DNA from: Haladaptatus sp. ZSTT2
GTDB taxonomy: Archaea > Halobacteriota > Halobacteria > Halobacteriales > Halococcaceae
Assembly: GCF_037081775.1 (NCBI RefSeq)
Contig: NZ_JBAMHQ010000001.1
Span: forward strand, 1,674,001 to 1,738,000
DNA length: 64,000 nt
Direction: 5' to 3'
Part shown: positions 11,777 through 20,529 of the stretch, piece by piece
Layout of the letters: each line of letters starts with the position of its first letter
Numbering within the stretch: the first letter of the stretch is position 1
Position numbers and translations under genes: made by a program
Notes under the pieces: model-generated
What the model saw: only the letters and a program-made list of their open reading frames with translations
What the model was told of the DNA's origin: nothing
Database searches by the model: none

Positions 11777-12574
11777 TCAGATGAACGCGAGGGGCACCAT
11801 GATGAGCACGCCCACGACGAGTCCGGAGACGAGTTCCGCCCGTCCGCCGCCGGGCACTGCCTTGCCCAGTTCGAGCGCCTCGGGGATGAACTCAGAGAGG
11901 ACGAGATAAATCATCGCCCCTGCGGCAAAGCCAAAGCCAAAGGGCAAGAACTCCCGCGCGATGCGGACGAAGTAGAAGGCAATCACCGCCCCGATTGGCT
12001 GGGGGAGGCTCGAAAACACGGCCCACCACACCATCCGCCACTTCGAGACGCCCATCGACTGCAGCGGGATGGAGATGGCGACGCCCTCGGGGATGTTGTG
12101 AATCGAGATGGCGATGGTCATGAAGATGGCGAGCAACGGCACGCTGAATCCGAGCAGGGAAAAGCCCCCGTCCAGATTCAGGTCGGCAAACGAGACGCCG
12201 ATGGCCACGCCTTCTGGAAACGAGTGGACGGTGAGGATGCCGAGAATCAACAGGAGTTTGCGAAAATCCGCCTGCTCGTAGCGCTTTGGCGAGACTTCGA
12301 GCCCCGAGATGATGCGGTGGCTCACGACGACGAGCACGACGCCCGCGGCGAGGCCAACGCCGAGTTCTGCGGGCGTCCCGTTCGCAAGCCCCTCGCTAAT
12401 CAGCCCGAACAACGACGCAGACACCATGATGCCCGAGGCAAGCCCCCACAGCGCGACGTTCCATCGGTCGCTCACGCGTTCGACCAGAAAAAACGGCAAC
12501 GCACCAATCCCGGTTGCCAGTGCGGTGATGAATCCCGCGACGAAAACCAGCGTGAGATTCGCCAGTAGTCCCAT
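11777..12574 (-). CDS. ZIP-family metal transporter
   Basis: A 265-aa membrane protein with eight predicted helices. Metal-binding motifs of the family are intact: HSFPEG at 117-122 in helix IV and HNIPEG at 159-164 in helix V. These provide the binuclear site for Zn2+ or a similar divalent ion. The cytoplasmic loop after helix III is short and lacks a His-rich stretch. A TATA-like AATTCTTAAGC lies 24-34 bases before the ATG. The exact metal cannot be told from the sequence. Confidence 0.92.
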   Translation of the reverse strand: MGLLANLTLVFVAGFITALATGIGALPFFLVERVSDRWNVALWGLASGIMVSASLFGLISEGLANGTPAELGVGLAAGVVLVVVSHRIISGLEVSPKRYEQADFRKLLLILGILTVHSFPEGVAIGVSFADLNLDGGFSLLGFSVPLLAIFMTIAISIHNIPEGVAISIPLQSMGVSKWRMVWWAVFSSLPQPIGAVIAFYFVRIAREFLPFGFGFAAGAMIYLVLSEFIPEALELGKAVPGGGRAELVSGLVVGVLIMVPLAFI

Positions 12575-12597
12575 ACCCTTCCTTGTGCTGGCGCGGG

Positions 12598-12608
12598 CTT
12601 AAGAATTA
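12598..12608 (-). promoter_or_regulatory. TATA box of the ZIP transporter gene
   Basis: AATTCTTAAGC on the minus strand, 24-34 bases upstream of the start codon at 12574. Confidence 0.45.
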
Positions 12609-12635
12609 TCACTCAGTTGAAAAGTTTTGGCCGGC

Positions 12636-13190
12636 CTAAATCAGTTCGACGCGAGAACGCGTGACGTACACCGGGCCGTTGTCCGTAAGCAGACTCTCTT
12701 TGAGTCGCACCTCGGTCACCCGCATTGACCCCGCCGTCACCCCCTCTGCTTCGAGTGCGCGCTGTACCGTCTCTTTGCCCCCACCGTGGCGCATCCGCCC
12801 GAGGGTGACGTGCGGCGTAAATCCGTGGCTCTCCGGTTCGAACCCCTCCTCGATGAGGCGGCGTTCGATTGCTTCGTAGAGCCGCGTGAGTTCTTCGGTT
12901 CCCTCGCCCACGCCGAGCCACACGACCCGAATGTACTCCGCGCTCGGAAACGCGCCAAGTCCCTCGAACGTGGCTGAAAAAGGGCGCACCGCAGCGGTTC
13001 TGACCGCATCTTCGAGGGCGGCTTCGATGTCGTCGATGCCCTGTTCTGCGACCTCGCCGAGGAATTTCAGTGTGATGTGGGCCTGCTCGGGGGCCACGAG
13101 GTCGAGGCCACTCGCCCCCGAAAGCGGTTCTTGGACGGCGACCACCGCGTCTTCGAGCTCATCTAAGTCGATGCTCACGAACAGTCGCAT
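12636..13190 (-). CDS. thpR: RNA 2',3'-cyclic phosphodiesterase (2H family)
   Basis: A 184-aa enzyme of the 2H phosphoesterase superfamily. Its two catalytic HxT motifs are present: HITL at 38-41 and HVTL at 127-130. It opens 2',3'-cyclic phosphate ends to 2'-phosphates on RNA and can ligate tRNA halves in vitro, hence the old name LigT. It stands alone, divergent from the TPR gene across an 83-base promoter region. Confidence 0.93.
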   Translation of the reverse strand: MRLFVSIDLDELEDAVVAVQEPLSGASGLDLVAPEQAHITLKFLGEVAEQGIDDIEAALEDAVRTAAVRPFSATFEGLGAFPSAEYIRVVWLGVGEGTEELTRLYEAIERRLIEEGFEPESHGFTPHVTLGRMRHGGGKETVQRALEAEGVTAGSMRVTEVRLKESLLTDNGPVYVTRSRVELI

Positions 13191-13243
13191 ACCGAACGTT
13201 CGCCGGTCGAGACGATTACTCTGCGGGTCACTGTGGCGTAGCC

Positions 13244-13250
13244 CTTAATG
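13244..13250 (+). promoter_or_regulatory. TATA box of the TPR protein gene
   Basis: CTTAATG, 24-30 bases before the ATG at 13274, within the divergent region shared with thpR. Confidence 0.45.
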
Positions 13251-13273
13251 CGCGTGATTGCCTACGCCCGGCA

Positions 13274-14008
13274 ATGACCGACTCCGACCGCGACCCACAC
13301 CAGTTCTCGGAGGGACAGGGATTCTCTGAGTCGTACGACGAGTTTGACCTCGACCCACCCGAACTGAAAGTCGACCCCTCGAAGGTCGACCCGGTTGACG
13401 CGCGTGTCCTCACCGACCTGCTCGACCAGCGCCAGCTCGCGACGGACAACGTCGATGCGCCACAACTGCTCGAAGTCGGCCTTGGCTACATGCAAATCAA
13501 CCGCTACGAGCAGGCAACCGACGCCTTCGGGCGGGCCGCACAGTTCGCAGACGATGACCTGACCGCTCAAGAGGCGTGGGTGAACAAGGGCGTCGCCCAC
13601 GCCGAACTCGAAGAGTTCGACGAGGCGATTGGGGCGTATCAAGAAGCGCTCTCGCTCGACGACCGCTCAGAACACGCCGCGAGCGCCGAGACCAACCTCG
13701 CCTACGCGCTCTGGGAGTTCGGCCGCCCGGAACAGGCGCTCGAACACGCAGAACGCGCCGTCGAAATCGACCCGCGCTTCCCACAGGGCTGGTACAATCG
13801 CGGCTTCTTCCTGCTCGAACGCGGCCTCGCAGAGGAGGCGGTCAACTGCTTTGACAACGCCGTCCGCCTCGGCTTCCGGAGCATCGACCTGTTAGAGGAG
13901 AAAGCCCGCGCTCACGAGAAAGTCGGTGAAGACGAACTCGCAGAACAGTTCGCCGCAGAGGCAGAAGAACTGCGCCAAGAGGCAGAGCGCAAACTCGTCG
14001 ACGAATGA
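13274..14008 (+). CDS. Tetratricopeptide-repeat protein
   Basis: A 244-aa soluble protein. Residues 1-55 are acidic and probably disordered. From about 60 to 225 there are four to five TPR units with the A-x3-Y/F and P-type signatures (for example NRYEQATDAFGRAAQF, EFDEAIGAYQEALSL, WYNRGFFLLERGLAEEAVNC). Such scaffolds mediate protein contacts and the partner is unknown. The last codon overlaps the next start (14005-14008), so it is translated together with the DUF424 protein. This gene shows clearly the codon rule noted in the findings (GCA and CAA before GAN codons). Confidence 0.85.
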   Translation: MTDSDRDPHQFSEGQGFSESYDEFDLDPPELKVDPSKVDPVDARVLTDLLDQRQLATDNVDAPQLLEVGLGYMQINRYEQATDAFGRAAQFADDDLTAQEAWVNKGVAHAELEEFDEAIGAYQEALSLDDRSEHAASAETNLAYALWEFGRPEQALEHAERAVEIDPRFPQGWYNRGFFLLERGLAEEAVNCFDNAVRLGFRSIDLLEEKARAHEKVGEDELAEQFAAEAEELRQEAERKLVDE

Positions 14009-14298
14009 TTGTCAACGAACGCGAAACCCCGGAGGGCCTGCTCGTCTCCGTCTGTGACTCTGAGATTCTCGGAAAAACGTTCTCGGAGGGCGACGTCACC
14101 ATCTCGGTGAGCGAGAGCTTCTACGACGGCGAGGAGATGACCGAAGAGGCCGTCATCGCAAGCCTCCGTCGCGCGACGGTCGCAAACATCGTTGGCACGC
14201 GCTCGATTGCCCTCGCGGTCGAACACGGCTTCGTCGATGAGAGCACCGTGCTCACCATCGGTGACACCCGCCACGCGCAGGTGCTTCGACTCGGATAA
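14005..14298 (+). CDS. DUF424 family protein
   Basis: A 97-aa protein matching the archaeal DUF424 family, with VCDSEILGKTFSEGD near residues 16-30 and the AxxANIVG motif near 58-65. The family is conserved in archaea and often sits near translation genes; its biochemical role is unknown. It overlaps the TPR gene by four bases, so the two products are made together. Confidence 0.8.
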   Translation: MIVNERETPEGLLVSVCDSEILGKTFSEGDVTISVSESFYDGEEMTEEAVIASLRRATVANIVGTRSIALAVEHGFVDESTVLTIGDTRHAQVLRLG

Positions 14299-14434
14299 CG
14301 CCGCAGTTCGCCGTCTCTGGTATGATCTCTCTGTTCGTGTTTCTCGCCGTCTCGCGGCGCTTTTCGCCCGTTTTTCTGGCACAAGCAAGCGCCGACCGAA
14401 GGAAAGTTCAGTCTCCACTGCTATACTTCACCCA

Positions 14435-15688
14435 ATGGGAACCCAAGAGTCAGCACCACTCGACGTCGCCCGGTTGCGAGAGGATTTCCCGATTCTCTCG
14501 CGGACCGTCGGGGACGACACGCCGTTGGTGTATCTCGACAACGCCGCAACCAGTCAGACGCCAAACCGCGTCATCGACATCTTCGGGGACTACTACCGGG
14601 GGTACAACGCGAACGTCCACCGGGGCATCCACTACCTGAGTCAGGAAGCCTCCATCGCCTACGAACAGGCCCACGACCGCGTTGCAGAGTTCGTCGGCGC
14701 AGACGGCCGCGAGGAGATGATTTTCACGAAGAACACGACCGAGAGCATCAACCTCGTCGCCTACGCGTGGGGCTTGAACGAATTAAGCGAGGGTGACAAC
14801 GTCGTGCTCACGGAGATGGAACACCACGCCTCGCTCGTCACCTGGCAGCAGATCGCCAAGCGAACGGGCGCAGAGGTGCGCTACATCCGTATCACCGAGG
14901 ACGGGAAACTCGATATGGAGCACGCCCGCGAACTCATAGACGACGACACCCAGATGGTGAGCGCCGTCCACATCTCGAACGTGCTCGGGACGGTCAACCC
15001 CATCTCCGACCTCGCCCAACTCGCCCACGACCACGACGCCTACATCTTCGCAGACGGCGCACAGGCCGTCCCGAACCGCCGCGTGGATGTGAAAGACTTG
15101 GGCGTTGACTTCTACGCCTTTTCGGCCCACAAGATGTGCGGCCCGACGGGCGTAGGCGGCCTCTACGGCAAGAAAGCCATCCTCGAAGACATGGAGCCGT
15201 TCCTTTACGGCGGCGAGATGATTCGCAAGGTCACCTACGAGGAGTCGACGTGGAACGACCTGCCGTGGAAGTACGAAGCGGGCACGCCGCTCATCGCAGA
15301 GGGCATCGCCTTCGCTGAGGCGTGTGACTACTTAGACGACATCGGGATGGACAACATTCAGGCCCACGAACACCAGCTTGCGGAGTACGCGCTCTCGCGG
15401 TTCGCTGAGTTCGACGACGTAACCACCTACGGGCCGGGTCTCGGTGAAGACCGCTCCGGGCTCGTCGCGTTCACGCTCGACAGCGTCCACGCCCACGACC
15501 TCTCCAGCATCGTCAACGACTACGGCGTGGCCATCCGCGCGGGCGACCACTGTACGCAGCCGCTCCACGACCGCCTTGGGATCTCCGCGTCCGCTCGCGC
15601 ATCGTTCTATCTCTACAACACGCGCGAGGAAATCGACGCACTCGTAGACGCGGTGGACGCCGCTCGCGAACTGTTTGCTGATATTTAA
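14435..15688 (+). CDS. sufS: Cysteine desulfurase SufS
   Basis: A 417-aa PLP enzyme that takes sulfur from cysteine for Fe-S cluster assembly. PLP lysine K233 lies in SAHKMCG, D207 pairs with the ring nitrogen, H131 stacks on it, and catalytic C373 is in RAGDHCTQP. This is the group II (SufS) loop. I chose the ATG at 14435 because it starts the conserved N-terminus; the frame upstream is low-quality sequence. It is followed, after an unusual 489-base AT-rich gap, by sufU on the same strand. Confidence 0.96.
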   Translation: MGTQESAPLDVARLREDFPILSRTVGDDTPLVYLDNAATSQTPNRVIDIFGDYYRGYNANVHRGIHYLSQEASIAYEQAHDRVAEFVGADGREEMIFTKNTTESINLVAYAWGLNELSEGDNVVLTEMEHHASLVTWQQIAKRTGAEVRYIRITEDGKLDMEHARELIDDDTQMVSAVHISNVLGTVNPISDLAQLAHDHDAYIFADGAQAVPNRRVDVKDLGVDFYAFSAHKMCGPTGVGGLYGKKAILEDMEPFLYGGEMIRKVTYEESTWNDLPWKYEAGTPLIAEGIAFAEACDYLDDIGMDNIQAHEHQLAEYALSRFAEFDDVTTYGPGLGEDRSGLVAFTLDSVHAHDLSSIVNDYGVAIRAGDHCTQPLHDRLGISASARASFYLYNTREEIDALVDAVDAARELFADI

Positions 15689-15815
15689 TCGGACCGTTCC
15701 ACTGGCTGCTTTTTACGAATTTGTAAAAACCGCGAACGAAACCCCCCCAGACACCCCTCGTTTTCTCGCCCACCCCCATGGGCGTGCGGTGAATCGTCCC
15801 CCAACGAGCCACCGC

Positions 15816-15833
15816 GGTTCACCCCCGTGAACC
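15816..15833. repeat. Inverted repeat GGTTCAC-CCCC-GTGAACC
   Basis: A perfect 7-bp stem with a CCCC loop, 128 bases after the sufS stop, at the edge of the AT-rich block. Confidence 0.6.
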
Positions 15834-15874
15834 ACCCCCTTGCTGTATAGTATTGATTCGCGTCCCCACGCGAA

Positions 15875-15892
15875 TTCGGTTACGAAACCGAA
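15875..15892. repeat. Inverted repeat TTCGGTT-ACGA-AACCGAA
   Basis: A perfect 7-bp stem with a four-base loop. A second short one, CAGCA-GTT-TGCTG, follows at 15903-15915. Confidence 0.6.
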
Positions 15893-15942
15893 ACATACGA
15901 CTCAGCAGTTTGCTGCAATTTTCCCCCGCCAATCCCCCACAG

Positions 15943-15982
15943 TTGATACCCCATTCCAAGAACTCGGAATCTCTGGTATCAA
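15943..15982. repeat. Nested inverted repeat
   Basis: The outer arms TTGATACC (15943-15950) and GGTATCAA (15975-15982) are perfect complements. Inside them ATTCC (15953-15957) and GGAAT (15966-15970) also pair. The result is a 13-bp interrupted stem, long enough to be a folded RNA or a protein-binding palindrome. Confidence 0.6.
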
Positions 15983-16145
15983 TCATATAATGAACGTTAT
16001 CGGTAATAAAGTTATTGCTAATCACTCATTCTTGATAGGTGGAATTTGCCGTAATCAGACTTTATTCCACACACTATCGGTTATTGAGATATTTATGTAT
16101 ATTTTTTCAGACTATTTCTGAACGCACGTTTTCCGCTGCGGAATC

Positions 16146-16153
16146 CTTTTAGG
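16146..16153 (+). promoter_or_regulatory. TATA box of sufU
   Basis: CTTTTAGG, 25-32 bases before the ATG at 16178, so sufU can be transcribed independently of sufS. Confidence 0.5.
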
Positions 16154-16177
16154 CTGCACTCTCATATTCAGGACAAT

Positions 16178-16597
16178 ATGGGACTGGGTTCGGACATGTA
16201 CCGACAGCAGATTCTCGACCACTACAAAAACCCGCGTAACTACGGGAAATTGGAGAATCCGACGTTCACGCACGTCGGCGAGAATCCACTGTGTGGTGAC
16301 GAGATTCGTATGGACGTCGTCTTAGACGAGGACGAAGAAACGATCGTCCGCGTTGCCTTCACCGGCGACGGCTGTGCCATCAGTCAAGCAAGCGCCAGTC
16401 TGCTCTCACAGAAGCTGCCGGGAATGACCGTAGACGAACTCGAAGCCTTAGACCGCGACGACATGACCGAGATGCTCGGCGTTGACATCAGCCCGATGCG
16501 CATCAAGTGCGCTGTGCTCGCCGAGAAAGTCGCCCAGGACGGTGCGGAAATTTACTTCGGTGAGAAAGAACTCGATAAAACCGTCACCGAAGAGTAA
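16178..16597 (+). CDS. sufU: Fe-S cluster assembly scaffold / sulfur-transfer protein SufU
   Basis: A 139-aa IscU/SufU-type protein. All metal or sulfur ligands are present: C39 and D41 (NPLCGDE), C66 (GDGCAIS) and C111 (RIKCAVL). In SufU systems the protein binds Zn and accepts persulfide from SufS, or it acts as a scaffold. The sequence between C66 and C111 has the longer spacing that is more SufU-like than IscU-like. The partner sufS lies upstream across the AT-rich gap. Confidence 0.92.
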   Translation: MGLGSDMYRQQILDHYKNPRNYGKLENPTFTHVGENPLCGDEIRMDVVLDEDEETIVRVAFTGDGCAISQASASLLSQKLPGMTVDELEALDRDDMTEMLGVDISPMRIKCAVLAEKVAQDGAEIYFGEKELDKTVTEE

Positions 16598-16665
16598 CTC
16601 GACGCAAGCAGTCGTTTTCAGTTTTCACCCACGGTCGCAACGCCACCGAGAAAAATCGAGACCGC

Positions 16666-17700
16666 TTACTCTGGTTTCAGCCCTTCGCCTTCGACGCGCA
16701 TGACGGCTTCGCCGTCGGGGAGGTTCGGAGCGTCAACGAGGCGGACGATACGCTTCGTTCCCTTCGACTTGCGCAGGTACATCCGGAACGTCGAGGTGTG
16801 GCCGAGGATGTTCCCACCGATTGGCTGGGTTGGGTCGCCGAAGAACGAGTCGGGGTTCGAGGAGACCTGATTGGTCACGAGCACGGCGGTGTTGTTGAGG
16901 TCGCCAACGCGCATCAGGTCATGGAGGTGTTTGTTGAGTTTCTGCTGGCGCTGGGCGAGTTGGCCACGGCCGACGTACTCAGCACGGAAGTGGGCGGTCA
17001 GCGAGTCCACACTGAGCAGGCGCACCGGCCAGTCGGTTTCCTGTGAGTCGCTCGCAATCTCCTTTGCTTTCTGGGCGAGCAGCATCTGGTGGTTCGAGTT
17101 GAACGCCTTTGCGACGTGGATGTGGTCTAAGAAGTCCTGGATGAGCAGTTCCATGGCTTCGTCGTCGCCGGGACTGCCCTCGATTTCGCGCCGTTCCATC
17201 GACGCGGCGAGGATTTCGTCGTCGAGGCCACGAACCATGTCGTCGATACGCTCTGGGCGGAAGGTGTCCTCTGAGTCGATGAAGATGGCGCTGCCCTCAA
17301 GCCCGCCAAACTCGCGGGGGAGCTGGACGTTCACCGAGAGCTGGTGGGTGATCTGGGACTTCCCGGCACCGAACTCGCCGTACACTTCGGTGATCGACTG
17401 GGTCTCAACGCCGCCGCCGAGCAGTTCGTCTACCTCCGGGACGAGCCAGCTGAGTTTGCCAATCTTCTGGCGTCGTTCGAGCACCGAGGAGCCGGTCTCG
17501 AAGCCGCCGATGTCCGCCGTCTTGCGGGCGGCGTTGATGATGTCTGCGGCGGTCGACTCACCGATGTCTGCGGTGTTCGACAGTTCGCCGGGGCTCGCGA
17601 CTGCGATGGATTGGAACGTGTCGAACCCGGCTTCGATGAGTTTGTCTGCGGTTGCCGGACCGACACCAGGGAGACTCTCAAGATCGACGTCTTTTGCCAT
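16666..17700 (-). CDS. radA: Recombinase RadA
   Basis: A 344-aa archaeal RecA/Rad51 homologue that forms filaments on ssDNA and drives strand exchange. A helix-hairpin-helix N-terminal domain (about 5-60) precedes the ATPase core with Walker A GEFGAGKS (108-115) and Walker B LLSVDS (228-233). The L2 region and C-terminal [12 protein letters not shown] block are normal. No intein or intron interrupts it. A good TATA box at 17724-17730 serves the leaderless start. Confidence 0.98.
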   Translation of the reverse strand: MAKDVDLESLPGVGPATADKLIEAGFDTFQSIAVASPGELSNTADIGESTAADIINAARKTADIGGFETGSSVLERRQKIGKLSWLVPEVDELLGGGVETQSITEVYGEFGAGKSQITHQLSVNVQLPREFGGLEGSAIFIDSEDTFRPERIDDMVRGLDDEILAASMERREIEGSPGDDEAMELLIQDFLDHIHVAKAFNSNHQMLLAQKAKEIASDSQETDWPVRLLSVDSLTAHFRAEYVGRGQLAQRQQKLNKHLHDLMRVGDLNNTAVLVTNQVSSNPDSFFGDPTQPIGGNILGHTSTFRMYLRKSKGTKRIVRLVDAPNLPDGEAVMRVEGEGLKPE

Positions 17701-17723
17701 ACTCCGTCCTTTTTCTCACAGGG

Positions 17724-17730
17724 GTATAAA
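17724..17730 (-). promoter_or_regulatory. TATA box of radA
   Basis: TTTATAC on the minus strand, 24-30 bases before the radA ATG; one of the best TATA matches in the window. Confidence 0.6.
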
Positions 17731-17824
17731 GCCTCGTTAACAGGAAGGTGAAAGTGAAACTGCCGGGTGGTGAACCGGTGGTCACGACTCCCACGCAAAA
17801 CTATTTCCGTGAAAACTCAGGCTG

Positions 17825-18430
17825 CTATTCCCACGGGTGGCGACCCGGCGAACTCGGCCAGAGCGGGTACCAGAACTCTTTCTGGGGTTCGAGTTCGAGT
17901 TCGCCGTCGAGGACGCTTTCGAGTTTGAACTCCACGCTCGATTCGTGTTCTTTGCTGCCCTTCGGCGCGAACGGGTAGTACGTCCCGCGCCGGAACGAGT
18001 AAATCCAGTACGCCGATTGGCCGTCTTTCTCGAAGCCGAACACCGCGGCGAGCAGGCGCGAGCCATAGTCGCGTTCGATGAACGTGTCTGCGGCGAAGTG
18101 GATGCTCGTTACGAGGTCTTCTGGGTCGTCGTCTTCGAGCACCACCCACTCGTAGCCGTGACCGTCTTTCTGGAACGACACGTCCGTCCCGGTCTCTTCT
18201 TTCCCGGCGTGGAGGATGTCGTCCACCTCGCGGACGGTGTCTGCGAAGTCGGTGTTGTCGACGCCCGCAAAGCAGAGCGCGGCCTCCGCTGACGGCTCGA
18301 AACCGAGGTCTGCTTCCATCGTGAGATACGCCGTACTCATGCCGAACAGGTCGTCCGGGTCTGCGGCGCGCATCGAATCGGCTTCGGCGCGCATCCCGAG
18401 GACTTCCCGAATGGTGTCGAGGATACCCAT
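17825..18430 (-). CDS. pspAB: PspA-associated protein PspAB
   Basis: A 201-aa soluble protein of the PspAB family, found beside htpX in haloarchaea and some actinobacteria. It has the N-terminal helix MGILDTIREVLGM, the central DDLFGMSTAYLTME block and a C-terminal aromatic region (PYPLW-like near 188-193). It is thought to work with PspA-type membrane-stress proteins, but the mechanism is unknown. Its start directly abuts the htpX stop (18430/18431), so both are made from one transcript. Confidence 0.82.
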   Translation of the reverse strand: MGILDTIREVLGMRAEADSMRAADPDDLFGMSTAYLTMEADLGFEPSAEAALCFAGVDNTDFADTVREVDDILHAGKEETGTDVSFQKDGHGYEWVVLEDDDPEDLVTSIHFAADTFIERDYGSRLLAAVFGFEKDGQSAYWIYSFRRGTYYPFAPKGSKEHESSVEFKLESVLDGELELEPQKEFWYPLWPSSPGRHPWE

Positions 18431-19312
18431 CTATGCGCGTTCCATCTCGCGTTCGAGTTCGCGGAGTTTCTCGATGCGCTTTTCCATCGGTGGGTGGGTG
18501 CTCGCAATCCGTCCGATGAAGCCGCTCTTTATCGGGATGATGAAGAACGCGTTCATCTCAGCCTGCTCGCGCAGGTCTTCTTTCGGCACGCGCTCCATCC
18601 CGCTCGAAATCTTCATCAGCGCGGAGGCGAGCGCCGACGGCCGGCCCGTGATGATGGCCCCGCCGCGGTCTGCGGAGTACTCGCGGTAGCGCGAGAGCGC
18701 ACGGATGAGCAGGAACGAGACCACCCAGACGACGAGCGAGACGAGGATGGCCACGATAACCGGCGCACCGCCCCCGTCGCGGTTGCGCCCGCCACCGCCG
18801 AACAGCCAGCCCCAGCGGACGATGAGGAACGCAATCGTCGAGAGGAACGAGGCGATGGTCATGACCATCACGTCGCGATTTTTGATATGCGCGAGTTCGT
18901 GGGCCAGAACACCCTCTAACTCATCGCGGTCGAGCGTCTGCATGATGCCCGTGGTGACTGCCACCGCCGAGTTCTTTTGCGAACGCCCGGTTGCAAACGC
19001 GTTTGGCACGCGCGAGTTTGCGACCGCGACCTTCGGTTTCGGCAGGTCAGCCTGCTGGGCGAGGCGGCCAATCATGGCGTGTAACTCGGGGTATTCGTCC
19101 TCGTCTACGACTTTCGCGCCCATCGAATAGAGCGCCAACTTGTCGCTGAAGAAAAACTGGGCGAACATGAAAATGCCCATCATCATGACGATGAGAATGA
19201 GGCTGTCAAAGTACAGCGTCAACACGCCGATGAAGACGATGTAGAGGGCAAACAGCAGGAACATGGTGAGTGCCATGCGCCCGCGCAGACCCCAGTCTGG
19301 CTTCCAATTCAT
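18431..19312 (-). CDS. htpX: Membrane zinc metalloprotease HtpX
   Basis: A 293-aa M48 peptidase that degrades damaged membrane proteins. Two N-terminal membrane segments (about 13-35 and 37-57) are followed by the catalytic domain with HELAH at 138-142. The third zinc ligand Glu is in the REYSADRGG motif, and two further hydrophobic segments lie near 155-172 and 190-210. It is upstream of and coupled to pspAB, making a membrane quality-control pair. The promoter lies in the 107-base divergent gap with nmd3. Confidence 0.96.
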   Translation of the reverse strand: MNWKPDWGLRGRMALTMFLLFALYIVFIGVLTLYFDSLILIVMMMGIFMFAQFFFSDKLALYSMGAKVVDEDEYPELHAMIGRLAQQADLPKPKVAVANSRVPNAFATGRSQKNSAVAVTTGIMQTLDRDELEGVLAHELAHIKNRDVMVMTIASFLSTIAFLIVRWGWLFGGGGRNRDGGGAPVIVAILVSLVVWVVSFLLIRALSRYREYSADRGGAIITGRPSALASALMKISSGMERVPKEDLREQAEMNAFFIIPIKSGFIGRIASTHPPMEKRIEKLRELEREMERA

Positions 19313-19388
19313 GGCTGGTCGTAAGCGACTCGCAACCTAAAGCTTCCCTGTTATACTGACGCACAGTTCTGGCCGTTGGGACGCGGCG

Positions 19389-19394
19389 TTTTTA
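19389..19394 (+). promoter_or_regulatory. TATA box of nmd3
   Basis: TTTTTA, 26-31 bases before the ATG at 19420. Confidence 0.45.
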
Positions 19395-19419
19395 CCACCT
19401 GAACCGCGTAGAGCTACCA

Positions 19420-20529
19420 ATGACCGATTCGCGCGCCTTCTGTCCACGCTGTGGGGAAACGATGGCCCCACCCGAGGAGCCACGGCCGGGTGAGCCAGTG
19501 GACCCGGACGCGAAGCTCTGTGACGCCTGTTACTTCGAGAACTTCGAGTTCGTCTCTGCGCCCGACCGCATCGAGGTGCTCGTCTGTGCCCACTGCGGGG
19601 CGCTCCACCGCAAGAGCGCCTGGGTGGATGTCGGCGCAGACGACTACACCGACATCGCCATCGAGGAGGTCTCGCGCCACCTGCAGGTCCACATCGACGT
19701 CGAAGACGTAAACTGGGTGGTCGAACCCGAACAGGTAGACCAGAACACCATCCGGATGCACTGTTATTTCACGGGCGTCATCCGCGACACGCCTGTCGAA
19801 GAGGAAGTGATGGTGCCCGTCAAAATCTCGCGCCAGACCTGCTCTCGGTGTGGAAAAATTGCGGGCAGCTACTACGCGAGCACCGTTCAGATTCGCGGGC
19901 GCAATCGCACGCCAACTGCCGAGGAGATGAATCGCGCAGAGGAAATCGCAAACGAAGTCGTCGCAGGCATGCAGGAAACTGGCGACCGCGAGGCGTTTAT
20001 CACCGAGACCAAACGCAGCGACGACGGCCTCAACGTCAAGGTCTCGACCAACAAAATCGGGATGAAAATCGCCCGTCGAGTGGTCAACGAGTTCGGCGGC
20101 TCCTACTCTGACTCAGAGACGCTCGTCACCGAGGACGAAGACGGCAACGGCGTCTACCGCGTCACCTTCGCCGTCCGCCTGCCGCCCTTCACACCCGGCG
20201 ATGTCATTGACCCCGACGACGACGCGGGGCCGGTGCTCGTAAAGAGCGTCCAAGGACACCTGAAGGGGATTCGCCTCACGACGGGTGAGCCGTTCGAAGC
20301 GCCCTTCGGCGACGAAGAGGCCGCGAGCGCGAAGAAAGTCGGTTCTGCGGATGACGCAGAAGAGACGACGCTCGTCACCGTCGAAGACGAACACGCCGTG
20401 CAGGTGTTAGACCCCGAAACCTTCGAGTCAAAGACCATCTCGCGACCGTCGTATCTCGACCCGGACGCGACGATGGTGCCCGTCCTCAAGAGTCGCGCTG
20501 GTCTCCACATCCTCCCCGACGATGCGTAA
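19420..20529 (+). CDS. nmd3: NMD3-family ribosome maturation protein
   Basis: A 369-aa archaeal relative of the eukaryotic 60S export adaptor NMD3; in archaea it is presumed to act in late 50S maturation or quality control. Four CxxC knuckles make zinc sites: CPRC (8-11), CDAC (33-36), CAHC (near 51-54) and CSRC (near 140-143). The L22e-like and eIF5A-like segments follow. Residues 205-230 (LNVKVSTNKIGMKIAR) match the core. It overlaps taw2 by eight bases, so the two are co-translated. Confidence 0.92.
   Translation: MTDSRAFCPRCGETMAPPEEPRPGEPVDPDAKLCDACYFENFEFVSAPDRIEVLVCAHCGALHRKSAWVDVGADDYTDIAIEEVSRHLQVHIDVEDVNWVVEPEQVDQNTIRMHCYFTGVIRDTPVEEEVMVPVKISRQTCSRCGKIAGSYYASTVQIRGRNRTPTAEEMNRAEEIANEVVAGMQETGDREAFITETKRSDDGLNVKVSTNKIGMKIARRVVNEFGGSYSDSETLVTEDEDGNGVYRVTFAVRLPPFTPGDVIDPDDDAGPVLVKSVQGHLKGIRLTTGEPFEAPFGDEEAASAKKVGSADDAEETTLVTVEDEHAVQVLDPETFESKTISRPSYLDPDATMVPVLKSRAGLHILPDDA

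Larger units (their letters stand above)
15689..16177. other. AT-rich, hairpin-rich intergenic region between sufS and sufU
   Basis: These 489 bases contain no convincing gene. The first 150 bases are C-rich on the plus strand (runs of 5-7 C); from about 15840 to 16130 the sequence turns strongly AT-rich, unlike the rest of the window. It holds several perfect inverted repeats, listed as separate features. The sufU TATA box is at its right end. The two short frames in it (plus 15840-16121, minus 15819-16025) lack halophilic composition and are probably not genes. It may be a remnant of acquired DNA or a non-coding RNA or regulatory locus. Confidence 0.7.

Noticed and set aside
15720-15850. 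Possible replication origin boxes near the sufS end (G-rich with GAAAACGAGGGG on the minus strand)
   Set aside because: The match to haloarchaeal ORB sequences is partial, there is one candidate only, no inverted array exists, and no orc gene is near.
15819-16121. Two short open frames in the AT-rich gap (plus 15840-16121, minus 15819-16025)
   Set aside because: Their composition is rich in Ile, Phe, Asn and Lys, unlike halophile proteins, and neither has a promoter or recognisable motif.
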